The position numbers and the translations under genes are program-made. 64,000 nucleotides of DNA. Origin: Nocardia mangyaensis. GTDB taxonomy: Bacteria > Actinomycetota > Actinomycetes > Mycobacteriales > Mycobacteriaceae. The stretch covers positions 6,634,001-6,698,000 of the forward strand of contig NZ_CP018082.1 in NCBI RefSeq assembly GCF_001886715.1. The letters run 5' to 3'. Within the stretch, counting starts at the first letter, position 1. Every line of letters starts with the position of its first letter. Positions 63,891-64,000 of the stretch are shown here, piece after piece. The notes beneath the pieces were generated by a model. It made no database searches and had not been told where the DNA came from. It saw nothing but the letters and a program-made list of their open reading frames with translations.

Positions 63891-64000
63891 TCACTCCAGC
63901 GCGTCGACGAAGGCGCTGACCTCGGCGACGAAACGTGCGCGGTCCTCGATGAACAGGCCGTGCTGGGCGCCCTCCCAGTAGGAACCCCGAGCATCGGGCG
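63891..64000 (-). CDS. C-terminal end of an alpha/beta hydrolase (cut by window edge)
   Basis: The last 35 or so codons of a minus-strand gene running off the window. The readable end DARGSYWEGAQHGLF, then IEDRARFVAEVSAFVDALE, is typical of alpha/beta hydrolases, with the catalytic His in GAQHGLF. The stop is TGA at 63891-63893. Nothing more can be said. Confidence 0.65.
   Translation of the reverse strand, partial: PDARGSYWEGAQHGLFIEDRARFVAEVSAFVDALE

Noticed and set aside
1..64000. tRNA, rRNA, riboswitch or insertion-sequence ends
   Set aside because: No cloverleaf with a GGTTCGAATCC-type arm, no rRNA motif, no transposase-like frame and no recognisable riboswitch core was seen. Covariance-model scans would be needed to be certain.

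Overview
The window is high-GC actinobacterial DNA with the gene order and protein families of a mycolic-acid bacterium. Nocardia is the best fit, and a related Mycobacteriales genus is possible. The evidence is MshA (mycothiol), SenX3-RegX3, Ag85-like mycolyltransferases, MmpL and PapA-type lipid proteins, EspG/PPE-like type VII secretion cargo, and long stretches collinear with the M. tuberculosis Rv0485-Rv0529 region. Genus and homologue names come from recognising families and synteny; no search was run.

Layout. (1) 1-600: a zinc-ribbon hypothetical protein, followed by a decayed stretch to 1030. (2) 1030-7389, minus strand: a tightly coupled cytochrome c maturation set (ccsB, resB, ccdA, an unrecognised 75-aa ORF, a TlpA/ResA-like lipoprotein thioredoxin), then a histidine phosphatase and hemL. 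(3) 7.6-9.8 kb: small secreted and membrane proteins. (4) 9.8-16.6 kb: heme biosynthesis, with hemB separate and rex-hemA-hemC-hemD forming an operon. A near-perfect Rex operator overlaps the predicted rex promoter, so tetrapyrrole synthesis is probably tied to NADH/NAD+ ratio. (5) 16.6-30.3 kb: a conserved mycobacterial-type block (glutaredoxin, SerB1-like HAD phosphatase, acyltransferase, epimerase, bS22, BldC/excisionase-like HTH, proC, thioesterase, TIM-barrel isomerase, a long repeat-rich membrane protein, Ppx, a Cys-rich protein, regX3-senX3).

(6) 30.7-43.9 kb: an accessory insertion between senX3 and gpmA, which are neighbours in M. tuberculosis. It carries a short-chain dehydrogenase, a glycine-zipper secreted protein, an S9 peptidase, a nine-gene minus-strand type VII secretion cargo island (EspC-like protein, 823-aa effector-like protein, lipoprotein, YbaB-like protein, small membrane protein, second helical protein, DUF3558 lipoprotein, PPE-like protein, EspG), a MazEF-type toxin-antitoxin pair and a frameshifted DoxX gene. 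No ESX core machinery (EccB/C/D/E, MycP) is present, so the island would need an ESX system elsewhere. (7) 44.0-49.3 kb: gpmA with a KOW-domain ORF, a ROK protein, a secreted lipase, a YbjN protein and mshA.

(8) 49.3-63.8 kb: a lipid assembly locus. It has an MmpL transporter and an Ag85-like mycolyltransferase on the minus strand, then on the plus strand a 2209-aa single-module reducing polyketide synthase (KS-AT-DH-ER-KR-ACP, no thioesterase), an MFS exporter and a PapA-type acyltransferase, then a second Ag85-like enzyme on the minus strand. The content resembles the mycobacterial sulfolipid and polyacyltrehalose loci (Pks/PapA/MmpL) and suggests an acylated, probably trehalose-based, cell-envelope lipid. 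The two best candidates for an undescribed system are the orphan type VII cargo island and this Pks-PapA-MFS-MmpL-twin-Ag85 locus. No tRNA, rRNA, CRISPR array or insertion sequence was recognised.
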